In this document: positions 28,061-37,004 of the stretch, piece by piece
Layout: every line of letters begins with the position of its first letter
Position numbering within the stretch: the stretch's first letter is position 1
NCBI GenBank assembly: GCA_963844695.1
Contig: CAWJPL010000018.1
Coordinates: 62,001 to 126,000, forward strand
Length of the DNA stretch: 64,000 nt
Source of the DNA: RYN-230 sp963844695
GTDB taxonomy: Bacteria > Actinomycetota > Actinomycetes > Streptosporangiales > Streptosporangiaceae
Reading direction: 5' to 3'
Translations under genes and position numbers: made by a program
The notes under the pieces: model-generated
What the model was told of the DNA's origin: nothing
The model's database searches: none
The model's input: the letters and a program-made list of their open reading frames with translations, nothing else

Positions 28061-29804
28061 TCCGGCCGGTCAGTCCGCGGGACCGGCCGGGTCTGGGTCA
28101 GGTCCGCTGCGCGGCCTCGAGATTCTCCCGTACCGCCCGGGTCAGCGGGTGATCAGGGCCGAGGGCCTGCTCGCAGTCGGCCAGGGTGCGCTCGAACACC
28201 GTGATCGCCTCCGACAGCCGCAGTGCGGCATGGTAGGCCGAAGCCAGGTTGGCCCGAGAGGTCAGGGTGGACTGGTGGGTCGGGCCGAGCACCCGCTCGC
28301 ACGCGACCAGGGTCTGCTCGTACAGCGGGAGCGCGTCCTTGAGCCGCCCGGCCGAGTGATAGGCGTTGGCCAGGTTGCCGCGGGCCGTCATGGTGTCCGT
28401 GTCGTCGGCGCCCTGGGCCATCTCCCGGTCGGCCAGGGTCCGCTCGTACACCGGGATGGCGTCCTTGATCCGGCGGGCCGCGAGGTAGGCGTTGGCCAGG
28501 TTGCCGCGGGCGGTCATGGTGTCGGGGTGATAGCTGCCCAGCACCCGTTCCCGGTCCGCGACCACCCGCTCGTACTGCGGAAGCGCCTGCTTCATCCGGT
28601 CGGCGGTCCGGTAGGCGTAGGCCAGGTCGGCCCGGGCGCCGATGCTGTCCGGATGGTCTGGACCCTGCGCCTTCTCCCGGTCGACCAGGGTCCGCTCGTA
28701 CATCGGCACGGCCTGCTTGAGCTGGCCCACCGTCTGGTACGCCTGGGCCAGCCCGGCCCGCGCGGCCAGCGTGTCCGGGTGCACAGGGCCTAGCCCTCGC
28801 TCCAGGTCAGCCAGGGTCTGCTGGTACACCGGCAGGGCATGCTCGGGCCGGCCAGCGGCCAGGTAGGCGCCCGCCAGGTCGCCGCGCGCGGCCAGCGTGT
28901 CCGGGTGCCTCGCGCCCAGCACCCATTCCCGGTCCGCGACCACCCGCTCATGCATGGGCAGCGCGTCGGCGTGCCGCCCCGCGGCGGCGTAGGCCCGGGC
29001 GAGATGGCCACAGGACATCAACGTGTCAGGATGGTCGGTACCCAGGTCGCGCTGCCGTTCCGCGAGCGTGTGCTGATAGACGCCGATCGCTTCGTCCAGC
29101 CGGCCCGCGGCTTCGTAGGTGGAGGCCAGGCCGTCACGGCAGCGGAAGGTCTGGATATGGTCCGCGCCGAGCACCCGGGTGCTGGTCTCCAGCATCTCCC
29201 GCCAGTAGGCGAGGCCCGGGCCGCTGATCTCGTCACTGTCCAGGCTCCGGCCCGCCTGCGCCAGGACCGGGTGGGTCTCGGGCGTCCAGAGCAGGTCGCC
29301 GCTGCACTCGCGCAGGCTGACCGTGCAGTCCCGCAGGGCCTGGGCCAGCCGGGGCGGAACTGGGTCCGCGGGCCAGGACTGCATCAGCGCGTCCGCGGCG
29401 CAGCGGACGGCGAGCCCCAACTCCGACGCCGGGATGATGCCCCGGGTCATGGCCTGGATCGCCGGGTGCACCTGCACGGTCCGCGTGGTGCTGGCCGGGT
29501 TGATCGTGACCAGCCCGGCCCGGGCGAGGCTGTGCACCGCGTCGCGGGCCTCGGCCGGCTCGGCCGGCATGGCCGGGTGGCCGGTCAGGTATCCGCAGGC
29601 GGCCGGGCTGGTGAAGACGACACCGGGGATACCGGCCGGGTCGAGCAGGGCGGCCAGCACCAGGGCGGGCCGGGCGAAATTGGCCGGCGGGATCTGGTCG
29701 GCCAGGTCCATGGCCAGCGACCAGGTCACGCCCATCTGGCCGAGCGCGGCGTAGTCCAGGCCCCGATCAGACGAGTCCGGCCCAGACGAAGGCCCAGGCG
29801 AGCC

Positions 29805-29834
29805 GGCCAGACGGATCCAGGCCAGACGGATCCA
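29805..29834 (-). repeat. Exact 15-bp tandem duplication (DPSGL) next to the frame break
   Basis: Two identical copies of GGCCAGACGGATCCA abut, duplicating LDPSG in the NB-ARC/TPR gene. The frame break lies within 40 bases downstream in the gene's direction, so slippage at this spot is plausible. Confidence 0.85.
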
Positions 29835-30442
29835 GGGCGGTCAGGCCCGTGGCGCCCGGGCCGCCGGGCGTCCCGCTGCTGGCGCTCATCCGCCGTTTCC
29901 GATCGTGGTACCAGCCCCGGTAGTCGCGGCAGCTGGCCCCGGTGCAGATCAGCGCGGCCGTGGCGTGGGCCAGCCCGAGTGGCTGGCAGTCCAGGTCGTG
30001 GGCCAGGTCGAGAGCCTCGGTGCGCTGGCCAGGATCGGTGGCGAGCCGCGCGCTCAGGTAGGCCAGGGCTTCGCGGGTGCTGAACGCGGGGACGGGTGCG
30101 ACCCTCCGGTTCGGCGCGGCCAGGCTGCCGTCCCGCCGGGCCGTGACCACGACCCGGCCGTCGGTCCCGGCCGGCCAGAGACCCTCGAGGTCGGCGGGGT
30201 CGGCCAGGTCGTCGAGGACTACCAGCCACCGGCGCTCGGTCCTGGACAGCCAGGCCAGGAAGCGCTGCGCCGCCGTGAGCAGGTCGTCGCCCGGATCGGC
30301 GGCGCCCAGTTCCGCGAGCGTCAGCGCGTAGCCGGTCAGGATGGCGTTCCTGTTGCTGGCCTTCACCCAGGTCAGCAGGTCCACCGCGCGGCTGTCCCAG
30401 AGTTGGTGCGCCAGCGCCGCCGCCAGCTGCGTCTTCCCCGTT

Positions 30443-30540
30443 CCGCCGGAGGCGGACAGAGAAGCAGAGCCGCCGGAGGCGGACAGATAAACCGGGCCGC
30501 CGGAGGCGGACAGCTGAGCCGAGCCGCCCACGGCAGAATC
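30443..30540 (-). repeat. 27-bp tandem repeat duplicating part of the Walker A loop
   Basis: Exact 17-bp cores CCGCCGGAGGCGGACAG start at 30443, 30470 and 30497, with a degenerate fourth at 30524, a strict 27-bp period. In the protein they give LSASGG repeated every nine residues, the last copy running into TGKT of the P-loop. Confidence 0.9.
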
Positions 30541-30927
30541 CAGCCCGGGGGTTGCCATGCCGGGAGACGGGACGAGAATTAGCGTGTCGCCGGGATCGAG
30601 CTTGCCGATCCGCCCCAGCCCCGTCTCCGGACGCGTGCTGTGGCAGTCAGCCAGGGGTGGGACCGGGCCGCATCGCAGCGGCCACTCCACTAGGCGGGCC
30701 GGCGCGATGGCCATGCGGGTCCTGGAGAACTCGTTGCAATTGCGGGGCTATCCACCGTCTGCTCCCACCCACATCCGGACATCTCTTGCGATCCGTTGCA
30801 GTCGATCGAAACAGTTGCACAAGACAGCCTATGACGGCGCAGCCTGAAATGAGCAGCGTTCTGTAGGCAAGAGGGAACGCATCGCGGCCGGCGGTGCGTG
30901 ACCAAAAAGGGGCCGCCGCCGGTCCGG

Positions 30928-31794
30928 TCAGATGGCCAGGCGCCCGCGGTCCGGGCCGCCCAGCCGTTGCAGCAGCGCGGCCCGCCATTCTTCGGTCTGC
31001 CTGACCTGGTTAAAGGTGAACAAGTGCAGGCCGGCCACGGCGGCACCGGGGGCCGTCAGGGCCGCCCCGGTCCGGTCCAGCAGTCGCTCCGGGCTGTAGC
31101 CACCGGGCAGGCCGAGACGCAGAAACAAGTCCGTATGCCCGGCCAGGAAGCGTGTGGATTCGGCCACACCCGCCCGCGCCGCCATGCGCAGCAGCCTCGC
31201 CCGGTCCACCGGGCCCGCCAGTCCCACGTAGAGCGGAAGCGTGACGCCGCGGGCCCGGATCCGGGCCACCCACTTGCGCAGCACGGCCGGGTCGAAGCAG
31301 AGGTTGCTGACGATGTAGGAGGAGTGATGCCGCTTGTCCCACATGGCCTGCACGGTGATGTCGTCGTCGATCCGCGGGTGGCTCTCCGGGTAGCCGGTGA
31401 TCCCCACGCGGGCGAACGGGCGTCCCATCTCGGTGAGCCGGGTGAGCAAGGGCAGGGCGCTGTCGAACCGCCCGGCCGGGGGATCAGCGTCGCCCGCGGG
31501 CACGAACACGTCATCCACCCCGCAGGCGAGCAGCCGGGTCACGATGGCGGCCAGGTGAGCGTCGTCCACGACCAGCCGGGCGGACAGGTGCGGCACCACC
31601 CGGTACCCCCGGGCCGCCAGGCGCTCGGTCAGGTCCAGCGTGGCGTCCAGCCCCCGGGCGGGTGAGGCGGTCACGGTCACCGTCATGCCGGGCGGGACCC
31701 AGTCCGCGACGGCCTGCTCGACCGACCCGGACGGGAAGACCTCGTAGCGCGGCTGGGCCAGCAACGCCGCCGCGCTCGTCAGCCCGCCCCGCAC
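30928..31794 (-). CDS. Methylenetetrahydrofolate reductase-like protein
   Basis: 288 residues of a MetF-like TIM barrel: VTVTASPARGLDATLDL, RGYRVVPHLSARLVVD, DDVFVPAGDADPP, VGITGYPESHP, the SNLCFD segment, ARGVTLPLYVGLAGP and HLFTFNQVRQTEEW. The set resembles MetF homologues that accompany methyl-THF-forming corrinoid systems, where the reaction runs from methyl-THF to methylene-THF. It lacks the long C-terminal regulatory domain of eukaryotic MTHFR. It follows the DUF1638 gene by 92 bases on the same strand, so it is probably the last catalytic gene of this operon. No second subunit (MetV) is seen. Confidence 0.8.
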   Translation of the reverse strand: MRGGLTSAAALLAQPRYEVFPSGSVEQAVADWVPPGMTVTVTASPARGLDATLDLTERLAARGYRVVPHLSARLVVDDAHLAAIVTRLLACGVDDVFVPAGDADPPAGRFDSALPLLTRLTEMGRPFARVGITGYPESHPRIDDDITVQAMWDKRHHSSYIVSNLCFDPAVLRKWVARIRARGVTLPLYVGLAGPVDRARLLRMAARAGVAESTRFLAGHTDLFLRLGLPGGYSPERLLDRTGAALTAPGAAVAGLHLFTFNQVRQTEEWRAALLQRLGGPDRGRLAI

Positions 31795-31886
31795 CGCTCC
31801 GCCTCGGCGGCTAGATCTTCTGGGGTTTCCGGGGCTTGCGGTGCTGCTGTGACCCGTGGGGTGTCCGCGACGGCGCGCCCGGCAGG

Positions 31887-32588
31887 TCAGCCGCTGTACG
31901 GGTCCGCGTGGCAGGCGATGGTGCGGGTGGAGGCAGGCGGTGAGTCCGCGTCGGCGAGGGGGTCCGGTCCGGGGACAGGGTCGGCCGGTGCGGGGGAGCC
32001 GGCCGGGGCGGGGCAGGCAGCCAGGAGGAGTTCGAGTTCGCGTTCCAGGCGGGCCGTGCCGGTGTCGATCACGGTAAGAGGGAGGCCGAACCGGTCCGCA
32101 ACCGCCTGCGCGCCGGCCTCCAGGGCCGGGTCACGGGACTGGGCCAGCCAGACCACGCGCCGGTAGTGGCCGAAGTAGTCCGGCCACAGCTCCGGGTAGC
32201 GGTCCAGGCCGAGCCCGGCGAGCACGGTCCGGCGGAAGCTGCGGACCAGGAAATCGGTCAGCACGTAGGTGCCCGGCTCGGCCTCGAACAACGCCGCCAC
32301 CCGGTCCGGCCCGGCCAGCAGGTCGTAGCAGTGCAGCCCGGGCAGCCGCCGGAGCCCCAGGCGGCCGGACAGCTCGTCCAGCGCCCCGTAGGTGCCGCAG
32401 TCCGCGTAGCCGATCGCCACCGGCAGCCCGCGCGCCTGCGCCGCGACGGCCAGCCGCTCCACCTCGGGGGCGATCGCGGCGGGCCGGTTGTGCAGCAGCG
32501 CGGGCAGGCAGTGCAGCTCCACCGGCCAGTCCCGGCGGGCGGCGATCTCCCGGATGGGGCCGCCCAGCGCCCCGCAGGCGATGACCAC
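31887..32588 (-). CDS. DUF1638 domain-containing protein
   Basis: 233 residues from GTG 32588 (VVIACGALGGPIREIAARR). The family signature IGYADCGTYGALDELSGRLGLRRLPGLHCYDLLAG and LTDFLVRSFRRTVLAGLGLDRYPELWPDYFGHYRRVVWLAQ is clear. A longer frame to 32669 overlaps the preceding gene by 67 bases and begins with low-complexity sequence, so it was rejected. Cys in ACGAL, DCGTYG and HCYD are candidate metal or cofactor ligands. DUF1638 proteins recur beside corrinoid methyltransferase genes, and their biochemical role is not settled. The C-terminal 35 residues are Pro/Ala-rich. Confidence 0.85.
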   Translation of the reverse strand: MVIACGALGGPIREIAARRDWPVELHCLPALLHNRPAAIAPEVERLAVAAQARGLPVAIGYADCGTYGALDELSGRLGLRRLPGLHCYDLLAGPDRVAALFEAEPGTYVLTDFLVRSFRRTVLAGLGLDRYPELWPDYFGHYRRVVWLAQSRDPALEAGAQAVADRFGLPLTVIDTGTARLERELELLLAACPAPAGSPAPADPVPGPDPLADADSPPASTRTIACHADPYSG

Positions 32589-32601
32589 CGCCTGGGCCGG
32601 C

Positions 32602-34479
32602 TCAGCCGGGGAAGGCCAGCTGGTCGATGAAGCGGTCGTTGAAGTCGGCCCGGTCGGATAGCTCGACATACCTCACCTCCTCCAGCAGGGCCAGCCCGCC
32701 CGCCCGCTCACGCACGCTGAGCAGGGCCATCTTGGCTCCCTCACCGGCCACGTTCCCCGCGCTGACCACGCGGAGCACCGGGATATCGGGTACCAGGCCG
32801 ATCCGGATGGCGTTGGCGGGGGACAGGTAACTGCCGAACGACCCGGCCAGCAGCACCTGCTGGATGTCGCCCGGCTCCAGCCCGGCCTCCTCCAGCAGGA
32901 TCCGCCACCCGGTGGCGATGGCCGCCTTGGCGAACTGCAGCTCACGGACGTCCCGCTGGGACAGGTAGACCGACCGGGACACGTTGCCGGGCTCACCCAG
33001 CCAGTGCAGCACGAAGACCCGCTCCGCGCCGAGCTGGGTCAGCCGGTCCGCCAGCCCGGGGGCCAGCTCCGCGGCCCGCTCCTCGCTGACCAGCCGCCCG
33101 GAGGAGTCCAGCAGCCCGAGCCGGACCAGGCCGGTGACGGCGTCCACCAGGCCCGAGCCGCACAGGCCAGCTGGCTCGACGTCCCCGATGACCTTGAGCT
33201 CCAACCCGTCCGGGGTCATCGTGACCACCTCGATAGCCCCGTCCGCGGCGCGCATCCCGCACCGGATCGCCGCCCCCTCGAAGGCCGGGCCCGCGGGCGC
33301 GGCGGTGGCCAGCAGCCAGTCCCGGTTGCCCAGCACGATCTCGCAGTTGGTGCCGATGTCGATGAACAGCCGGGTCCGGGCGTCCCGGTCCATCCCCGAG
33401 GCGAGCAGCCCGGCGGTGATGTCGCCGCCCACGTACGCGCCGAACGGCGGGAAGATCACCGCCCGGGCCCGGGGATGGGCGGGCAGGCCCAGTTCGGCGG
33501 CGAGCACCTCGGGCAGCAGCCGGGTGGCCAGGATGAACGGGGCCACACCCAGCGGCTCGGGGTCGATGCCGAGCACGATGTGCGTCATGGTCGCGTTGCC
33601 GGCCAGCGCCACCTCGTAGACCTCGGCCGGCTCGATCCCGCCCGCCGCGCAGACCTCGGCGGCCAGCTCGGCCAGGGTCTGCTGGGCCAGGGCGGTCAGC
33701 CGGGCCAGCGTGTCCGGGTCCATCATGGTGGCGCTGATCCGGGTGATCACGTCGGCGCCGAAGGGCTGCTGCTGGTTCAGCGCCGAGGCCACCGCGACCG
33801 GGGTGCCGGTGGACAGGTCGAGCAGCGTGGCCACCACCGTCGTGGTACCGAGGTCGAAGGCGATGCCGAACAGCCGCCCCGAGGTGTCCCCGGGCTGCAC
33901 GTCGATCAGCACCTCGTCGACGATCACGGCGGTGACCTTGAAGTCCGCCGCGCGGAGCGCCCGCCCGGCCACCCGCACGGCGTGCAGGTCCGGCCGCAGT
34001 TCCAGGTCGTCCACGCCGTCCAGGATCCGCTCGATGTCACTGCGCTGGTCGGCCAGGGACGGCTCGTCCAGCTCCAGGTAGCGCTTCTGCACCGCGGGCC
34101 GCAGGATGACCTGGCGGCCGACCCCGACGGTGGCCGCCTTGGGCCGGGTGGCCAGCGGAGGGACATCGATCCGCGCGTCGGCGTCGGCCAGCACCCGGCA
34201 GGCCAGCCGCCAGCCGTCGCGCAGCTCGTCGGGGGAGAACGCGCGGATGTCCAGCGCGGACGGCGCCGCCGCCCCGTCCAGCATCCGCACCTTGCACTTC
34301 TTGCAGGTGCCGTGGCCGCCGCAGGTGGAGTCGATGGCGATGCCGTTCCAGCTCGCGGCGTCGAACACGCTCACCCCGGCGGGCACCCGCACCTGCCGGC
34401 CGCTGGGCTCGAACCGCAGGTCGACGCGGACCGGGCCGTCAGCGGAAACGTCAGCGTCCCGGTGCTGCGCCGTGGTCAC
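32602..34479 (-). CDS. ASKHA-domain corrinoid reductive activase with N-terminal 2Fe-2S ferredoxin
   Basis: 625 residues. The N-terminus is a ferredoxin with C53, C59, C62 and C94 (STCGGHGTCKKCKV and LACRV). The remainder is the RamA-like activase fold with an actin-type ATPase: FGIAFDLGTTTVVATLLDL, FIDIGTNCEIVLGN and VLLAGSFGSYLSPANAIRIGLVPD. It would reduce inactive cob(II)alamin on the corrinoid protein at the cost of ATP. GTG 34479 overlaps the preceding methyltransferase stop by four bases; the frame upstream is shadow. The RamA-type C-terminal 4Fe-4S cluster is absent, as in other aerobe-type activases with a 2Fe-2S domain. Confidence 0.9.
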   Translation of the reverse strand: MTTAQHRDADVSADGPVRVDLRFEPSGRQVRVPAGVSVFDAASWNGIAIDSTCGGHGTCKKCKVRMLDGAAAPSALDIRAFSPDELRDGWRLACRVLADADARIDVPPLATRPKAATVGVGRQVILRPAVQKRYLELDEPSLADQRSDIERILDGVDDLELRPDLHAVRVAGRALRAADFKVTAVIVDEVLIDVQPGDTSGRLFGIAFDLGTTTVVATLLDLSTGTPVAVASALNQQQPFGADVITRISATMMDPDTLARLTALAQQTLAELAAEVCAAGGIEPAEVYEVALAGNATMTHIVLGIDPEPLGVAPFILATRLLPEVLAAELGLPAHPRARAVIFPPFGAYVGGDITAGLLASGMDRDARTRLFIDIGTNCEIVLGNRDWLLATAAPAGPAFEGAAIRCGMRAADGAIEVVTMTPDGLELKVIGDVEPAGLCGSGLVDAVTGLVRLGLLDSSGRLVSEERAAELAPGLADRLTQLGAERVFVLHWLGEPGNVSRSVYLSQRDVRELQFAKAAIATGWRILLEEAGLEPGDIQQVLLAGSFGSYLSPANAIRIGLVPDIPVLRVVSAGNVAGEGAKMALLSVRERAGGLALLEEVRYVELSDRADFNDRFIDQLAFPG

Positions 34480-35351
34480 GTCGCGGCCTGTGCGGCCTGG
34501 GCCGCCTGCTGGGCCCGGTGCGTGGCGATCCATGACGCGCCCCACGGGTCCCGGTCCAGCAGCAGGTCGGCGGCCTGCACGGCGCGGACGATCTGCGGCG
34601 CGCGGGCGTCCAGGATCGCGCTGGTCAGCCCGCTGGTGATGGCCATGGGCAGGAAGGCCGCGCCGATCGCGTGCCGGTCCGGCATGCCGAACGAGACGTT
34701 GGACGCGCCGAGGGTCGTGTTCACCCCGAACTCCTCGCGCAGCAGCGAGATGGTCTCCATGGTCTTGACGACCAGGGAGGTGTCCGCGCCGACGGGCATG
34801 GCCAGCGGGTCGATCACGATGTCCTCGGCCGGGATGCCGTACCGGCCGGTCGCCACCTCGATGATCTTGCGGGCCAGGTCCAGGCGCTTGCGCGGGTCCT
34901 CGGGGATCTCCTCCTCGTCGTTGGGGAGCGCGATGACCGCCGCGCCGTACTTCTTGACCAGCGGCAGGATGGCCTCCAGCCGCTCGTCCTCGGCGGTCAC
35001 CGAGTTCACCAGCGCCTTGCCCTGATAGGCGGCCAGGCCCGCGTCGAGCACCTCGATGATCGAGGAGTCGATGCACAGCGGCAGGTCGGTGAGTCCCTGG
35101 ATGAGCTTCACCGCCGCCACCATCAGCTCGGCCTCGTCGGCCAGCGGCGCGCCCATGTTCACGTCCAGCACCATCGCCCCGCCGGCCACCTGCTGGGCCA
35201 CGTCGATCTCGATCCGGGACAGGTCACCGCGGCGGAGCTGTTCCTGGAAGATCTTGCGGCCGGTCGGGTTGATCCGCTCGCCGATGATGCAGAACGGCTG
35301 CTGCGGGCCGATCACGACCTCGCGCGAAGCGGACCGGAGGACGGTTTCCAT
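34476..35351 (-). CDS. Methyltetrahydrofolate:corrinoid methyltransferase (pterin-binding domain)
   Basis: 291 residues of a dihydropteroate-synthase-like barrel: FCIIGERINPTGRK, GGAMVLDVNMGAPLADE, LCIDSSIIEVLDAGL, ALVNSVTAEDERL and TTLGASNVSFGMPDR match AcsE/MtgA-type enzymes. It would move the methyl group from methyl-cob(III)alamin to tetrahydrofolate. It lies 11 bases downstream of the corrinoid protein gene and overlaps the activase. The Ala/Gln-rich tail is unconserved. Acting in the reverse sense (methyl-THF to corrinoid) is chemically possible, but the context favours demethylation. Confidence 0.92.
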   Translation of the reverse strand: METVLRSASREVVIGPQQPFCIIGERINPTGRKIFQEQLRRGDLSRIEIDVAQQVAGGAMVLDVNMGAPLADEAELMVAAVKLIQGLTDLPLCIDSSIIEVLDAGLAAYQGKALVNSVTAEDERLEAILPLVKKYGAAVIALPNDEEEIPEDPRKRLDLARKIIEVATGRYGIPAEDIVIDPLAMPVGADTSLVVKTMETISLLREEFGVNTTLGASNVSFGMPDRHAIGAAFLPMAITSGLTSAILDARAPQIVRAVQAADLLLDRDPWGASWIATHRAQQAAQAAQAAT

Positions 35352-35362
35352 GGGTGTGCTCC

Positions 35363-36028
35363 CTAGGCCGGTGTCATCGCGCGGCGCCGGCGCAGCAGTT
35401 CCTTGGCCCGGACCACCGCGGCCGACGCGTCGGCCGCGTAGCCATCCGCGCCCACCACGTCCGCGTACTCCTGGGTGACCGGCGCGCCGCCCACCATCAC
35501 GATGACCTGGTCGCGCAGCCCGGCCTTCTGCAGCGCGTTGATGTTCGCCTTGAACATCGGCATGGTCGTGGTCAGGAACGCCGAGAACCCCACGATGTCC
35601 GGCTTGTGCTCGACGATCGCGGCGATGAACTTCTCCGGCGCGACCTGGACACCGAGGTCGATGACCTGGAACCCGGCCCCCTCGAACATGATGTTGACCA
35701 GGTTCTTGCCGATGTCGTGCACGTCGCCCTTGACCGTGCCCATCACGATCGTGCCGATCGACTGGGCGCCGGTCTCGGCCAGCAGCGGGCGCAGGACTTC
35801 CAGCGCGCCGGCCATGGCCTTGCCCGCGATGAGCATCTCCGGGACGAAGAAGTCACCGCGCTCGAACCGGGCGCCGACCTCCTCCAGGGAGGGAATGAGG
35901 GCCTCATAGAGCAGGGTCTCCGGGCCCAGGCCCATCTCCAGGCCGGCGTTGGTCAGGCTGAGCACCTCAGGCGCGTTGCCTACCAGGGTGAAGTCATAAA
36001 GCTGGCGAAGCAGCTCCTCCTGCGTCAC
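35363..36028 (-). CDS. Methyltransferase cognate corrinoid (B12-binding) protein
   Basis: 221 residues. A four-helix cap (EELLRQLYDFTLVGN, YEALIPSLEEVGARFERGDFFVPEML) is followed by the Rossmann-like B12 domain, with GDVHDIGKN at residues 101-109 (H104 is the lower axial cobalt ligand), VGFSAFLTTT and VGGAPVT. It shuttles methyl groups between the MttB-family protein and the pterin methyltransferase. GTG 36028 is preceded by GAGAGAAGG and overlaps the end of the IclR gene by 35 bases. Confidence 0.95.
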   Translation of the reverse strand: MTQEELLRQLYDFTLVGNAPEVLSLTNAGLEMGLGPETLLYEALIPSLEEVGARFERGDFFVPEMLIAGKAMAGALEVLRPLLAETGAQSIGTIVMGTVKGDVHDIGKNLVNIMFEGAGFQVIDLGVQVAPEKFIAAIVEHKPDIVGFSAFLTTTMPMFKANINALQKAGLRDQVIVMVGGAPVTQEYADVVGADGYAADASAAVVRAKELLRRRRAMTPA

Positions 36029-36905
36029 GAGGCACCTTCTCTCTAGCGCGTGGCGGGGGATTCAGGAACATGGGCTTCCGGCCCGGACCCGGGTTCGGGC
36101 CCGGGCCGGGCTCGGGCGGCGGGACGTGGCCGAGAACCGCGGACAGCGCGAGGGCCTGGGTCACGCACTGGGCAGCCGCCCCGGGGATCCTCGGCGGACT
36201 GAGACGGCTGGCCGGCGCGGACACCGACAAGGCGCCCACCACCACCGCACCGTCCCGGTAGACGGGGGCGGCCACCGCGACCAGCCCCGGCTCGAGCTCC
36301 TCGTCGGTGACCGCGTAGCCACACCGGCGGACCTGGCGCAGGTTCTCCTCGAGGGCGGCGCGGCTGGTCAGGGTCCGGGAGGTGCGGGCCTCCAGCCGGC
36401 CGGCCGGCAGCTGCGCCGCGCCGTAGGCCAGCAGCACCTTGCCCAGCGCGGCGCAGTGCAGCGGGACCGGGCGGCCGACCCAGTTGGTCCCGCCGATCAG
36501 GTACTTGCTGTCCACCTGGGCGACCTGCTCGACCAGGCCGTCACGGGCCACGCCCAGGTTCACGGTCTCGCCGGTCTGCGCGCCGAGCCGGTCCAGGAAC
36601 GGCCGGGCCACCTCGATCAGGCCGGCCTCGGCGCCGCCCCGCCAGGCGTACCGGACGAACACGTCACCGGGGCGGAACCGGCCGTCGTCGTCGCGGCGGA
36701 CCAGCCCGCCGCGCTCCAGCGCGACCAGCAGCCGCGACGTGGTGCTCTTGGCCAGCCCGGTGGCCGTGGCCAGCTCGGTGAACGTCACCGAGTCGGGGGC
36801 GTGCACGACCTCGGTGACCAGCCGGACGGCCCGGTCCACCGCCTGCGTGCCGGTGGGAGTGGCCACTGCTGCCTCCCGCGTGCCCGGCGGTTGCCTGCTG
36901 CCCAT
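35994..36905 (-). CDS. IclR family transcriptional regulator of the corrinoid operon
   Basis: 303 residues from ATG 36905; a TTG at 36920 is in frame but unlikely. The winged helix (VTFTELATATGLAKSTTSRLLVALERGGLV) and the effector domain (GETVNLGVARDG, GRPVPLHCAALGKVLLAYG, VVVGALSVSAPASRLS) are intact. The C-terminus has a Pro/Gly-rich extension that overlaps the next gene. It is first in the minus-strand operon and faces the MttB-family gene across 99 bases containing a perfect palindrome. Local control of both directions is therefore likely, with a methylated amine or its product as effector. Confidence 0.9.
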   Translation of the reverse strand: MGSRQPPGTREAAVATPTGTQAVDRAVRLVTEVVHAPDSVTFTELATATGLAKSTTSRLLVALERGGLVRRDDDGRFRPGDVFVRYAWRGGAEAGLIEVARPFLDRLGAQTGETVNLGVARDGLVEQVAQVDSKYLIGGTNWVGRPVPLHCAALGKVLLAYGAAQLPAGRLEARTSRTLTSRAALEENLRQVRRCGYAVTDEELEPGLVAVAAPVYRDGAVVVGALSVSAPASRLSPPRIPGAAAQCVTQALALSAVLGHVPPPEPGPGPNPGPGRKPMFLNPPPRAREKVPRDAGGAASPAL

Positions 36906-36921
36906 GAGATCACTGTCCAAT

Positions 36922-36942
36922 GAGTTCCAGATTACGGAACTC
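36922..36942. promoter_or_regulatory. Perfect palindromic operator GAGTTCC-N7-GGAACTC
   Basis: Seven-base arms are exact complements around AGATTAC. The site lies 17 bp upstream of the IclR ATG and overlaps the -35 position of the candidate promoter for the MttB-family gene. Size and symmetry fit IclR-family operators. This is the natural autoregulatory and divergent control site. Confidence 0.7.
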
Positions 36943-36953
36943 TGTTCTACTAT
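36925..36953 (+). promoter_or_regulatory. Promoter candidate for the MttB-family gene
   Basis: TACTAT (36948-36953) is a good -10 element; 17 bases upstream the -35 position reads TTCCAG, a weak match that coincides with the operator. Regulator occupancy would block polymerase, or an activator could compensate for the weak -35. Confidence 0.45.
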
Positions 36954-37004
36954 GTGATGTTACGTAGCGGTGCCAGGGAGGGTCAAGACGGGCCGGAGGT
37001 GGCA

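Larger units (their letters stand above)
28098..30714 (-). pseudogene. NB-ARC-like NTPase with tetratricopeptide repeats, frameshifted as read
   Basis: From 30714 an ATPase domain reads VPPLADCHSTRPETG, a P-loop SASGGTGKTQLAAALAHQLW, Walker B WLVVLDDLADP and sensor VVVTARR, then stops at 29767 after GRLAWAFVWAGLV. From 29735 the shifted frame continues VTWSLAMDLADQIPP and about nine 42-residue TPR units of the Fic/kinesin-light-chain type (HPDTLAARGDLAGAYLAAGR), ending at 28098. One extra base near 29780-29810, next to a 15-bp tandem duplication, separates them. Such STAND proteins are common in actinomycetes as signalling or defence hubs. Nothing nearby identifies a partner. Confidence 0.82.
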
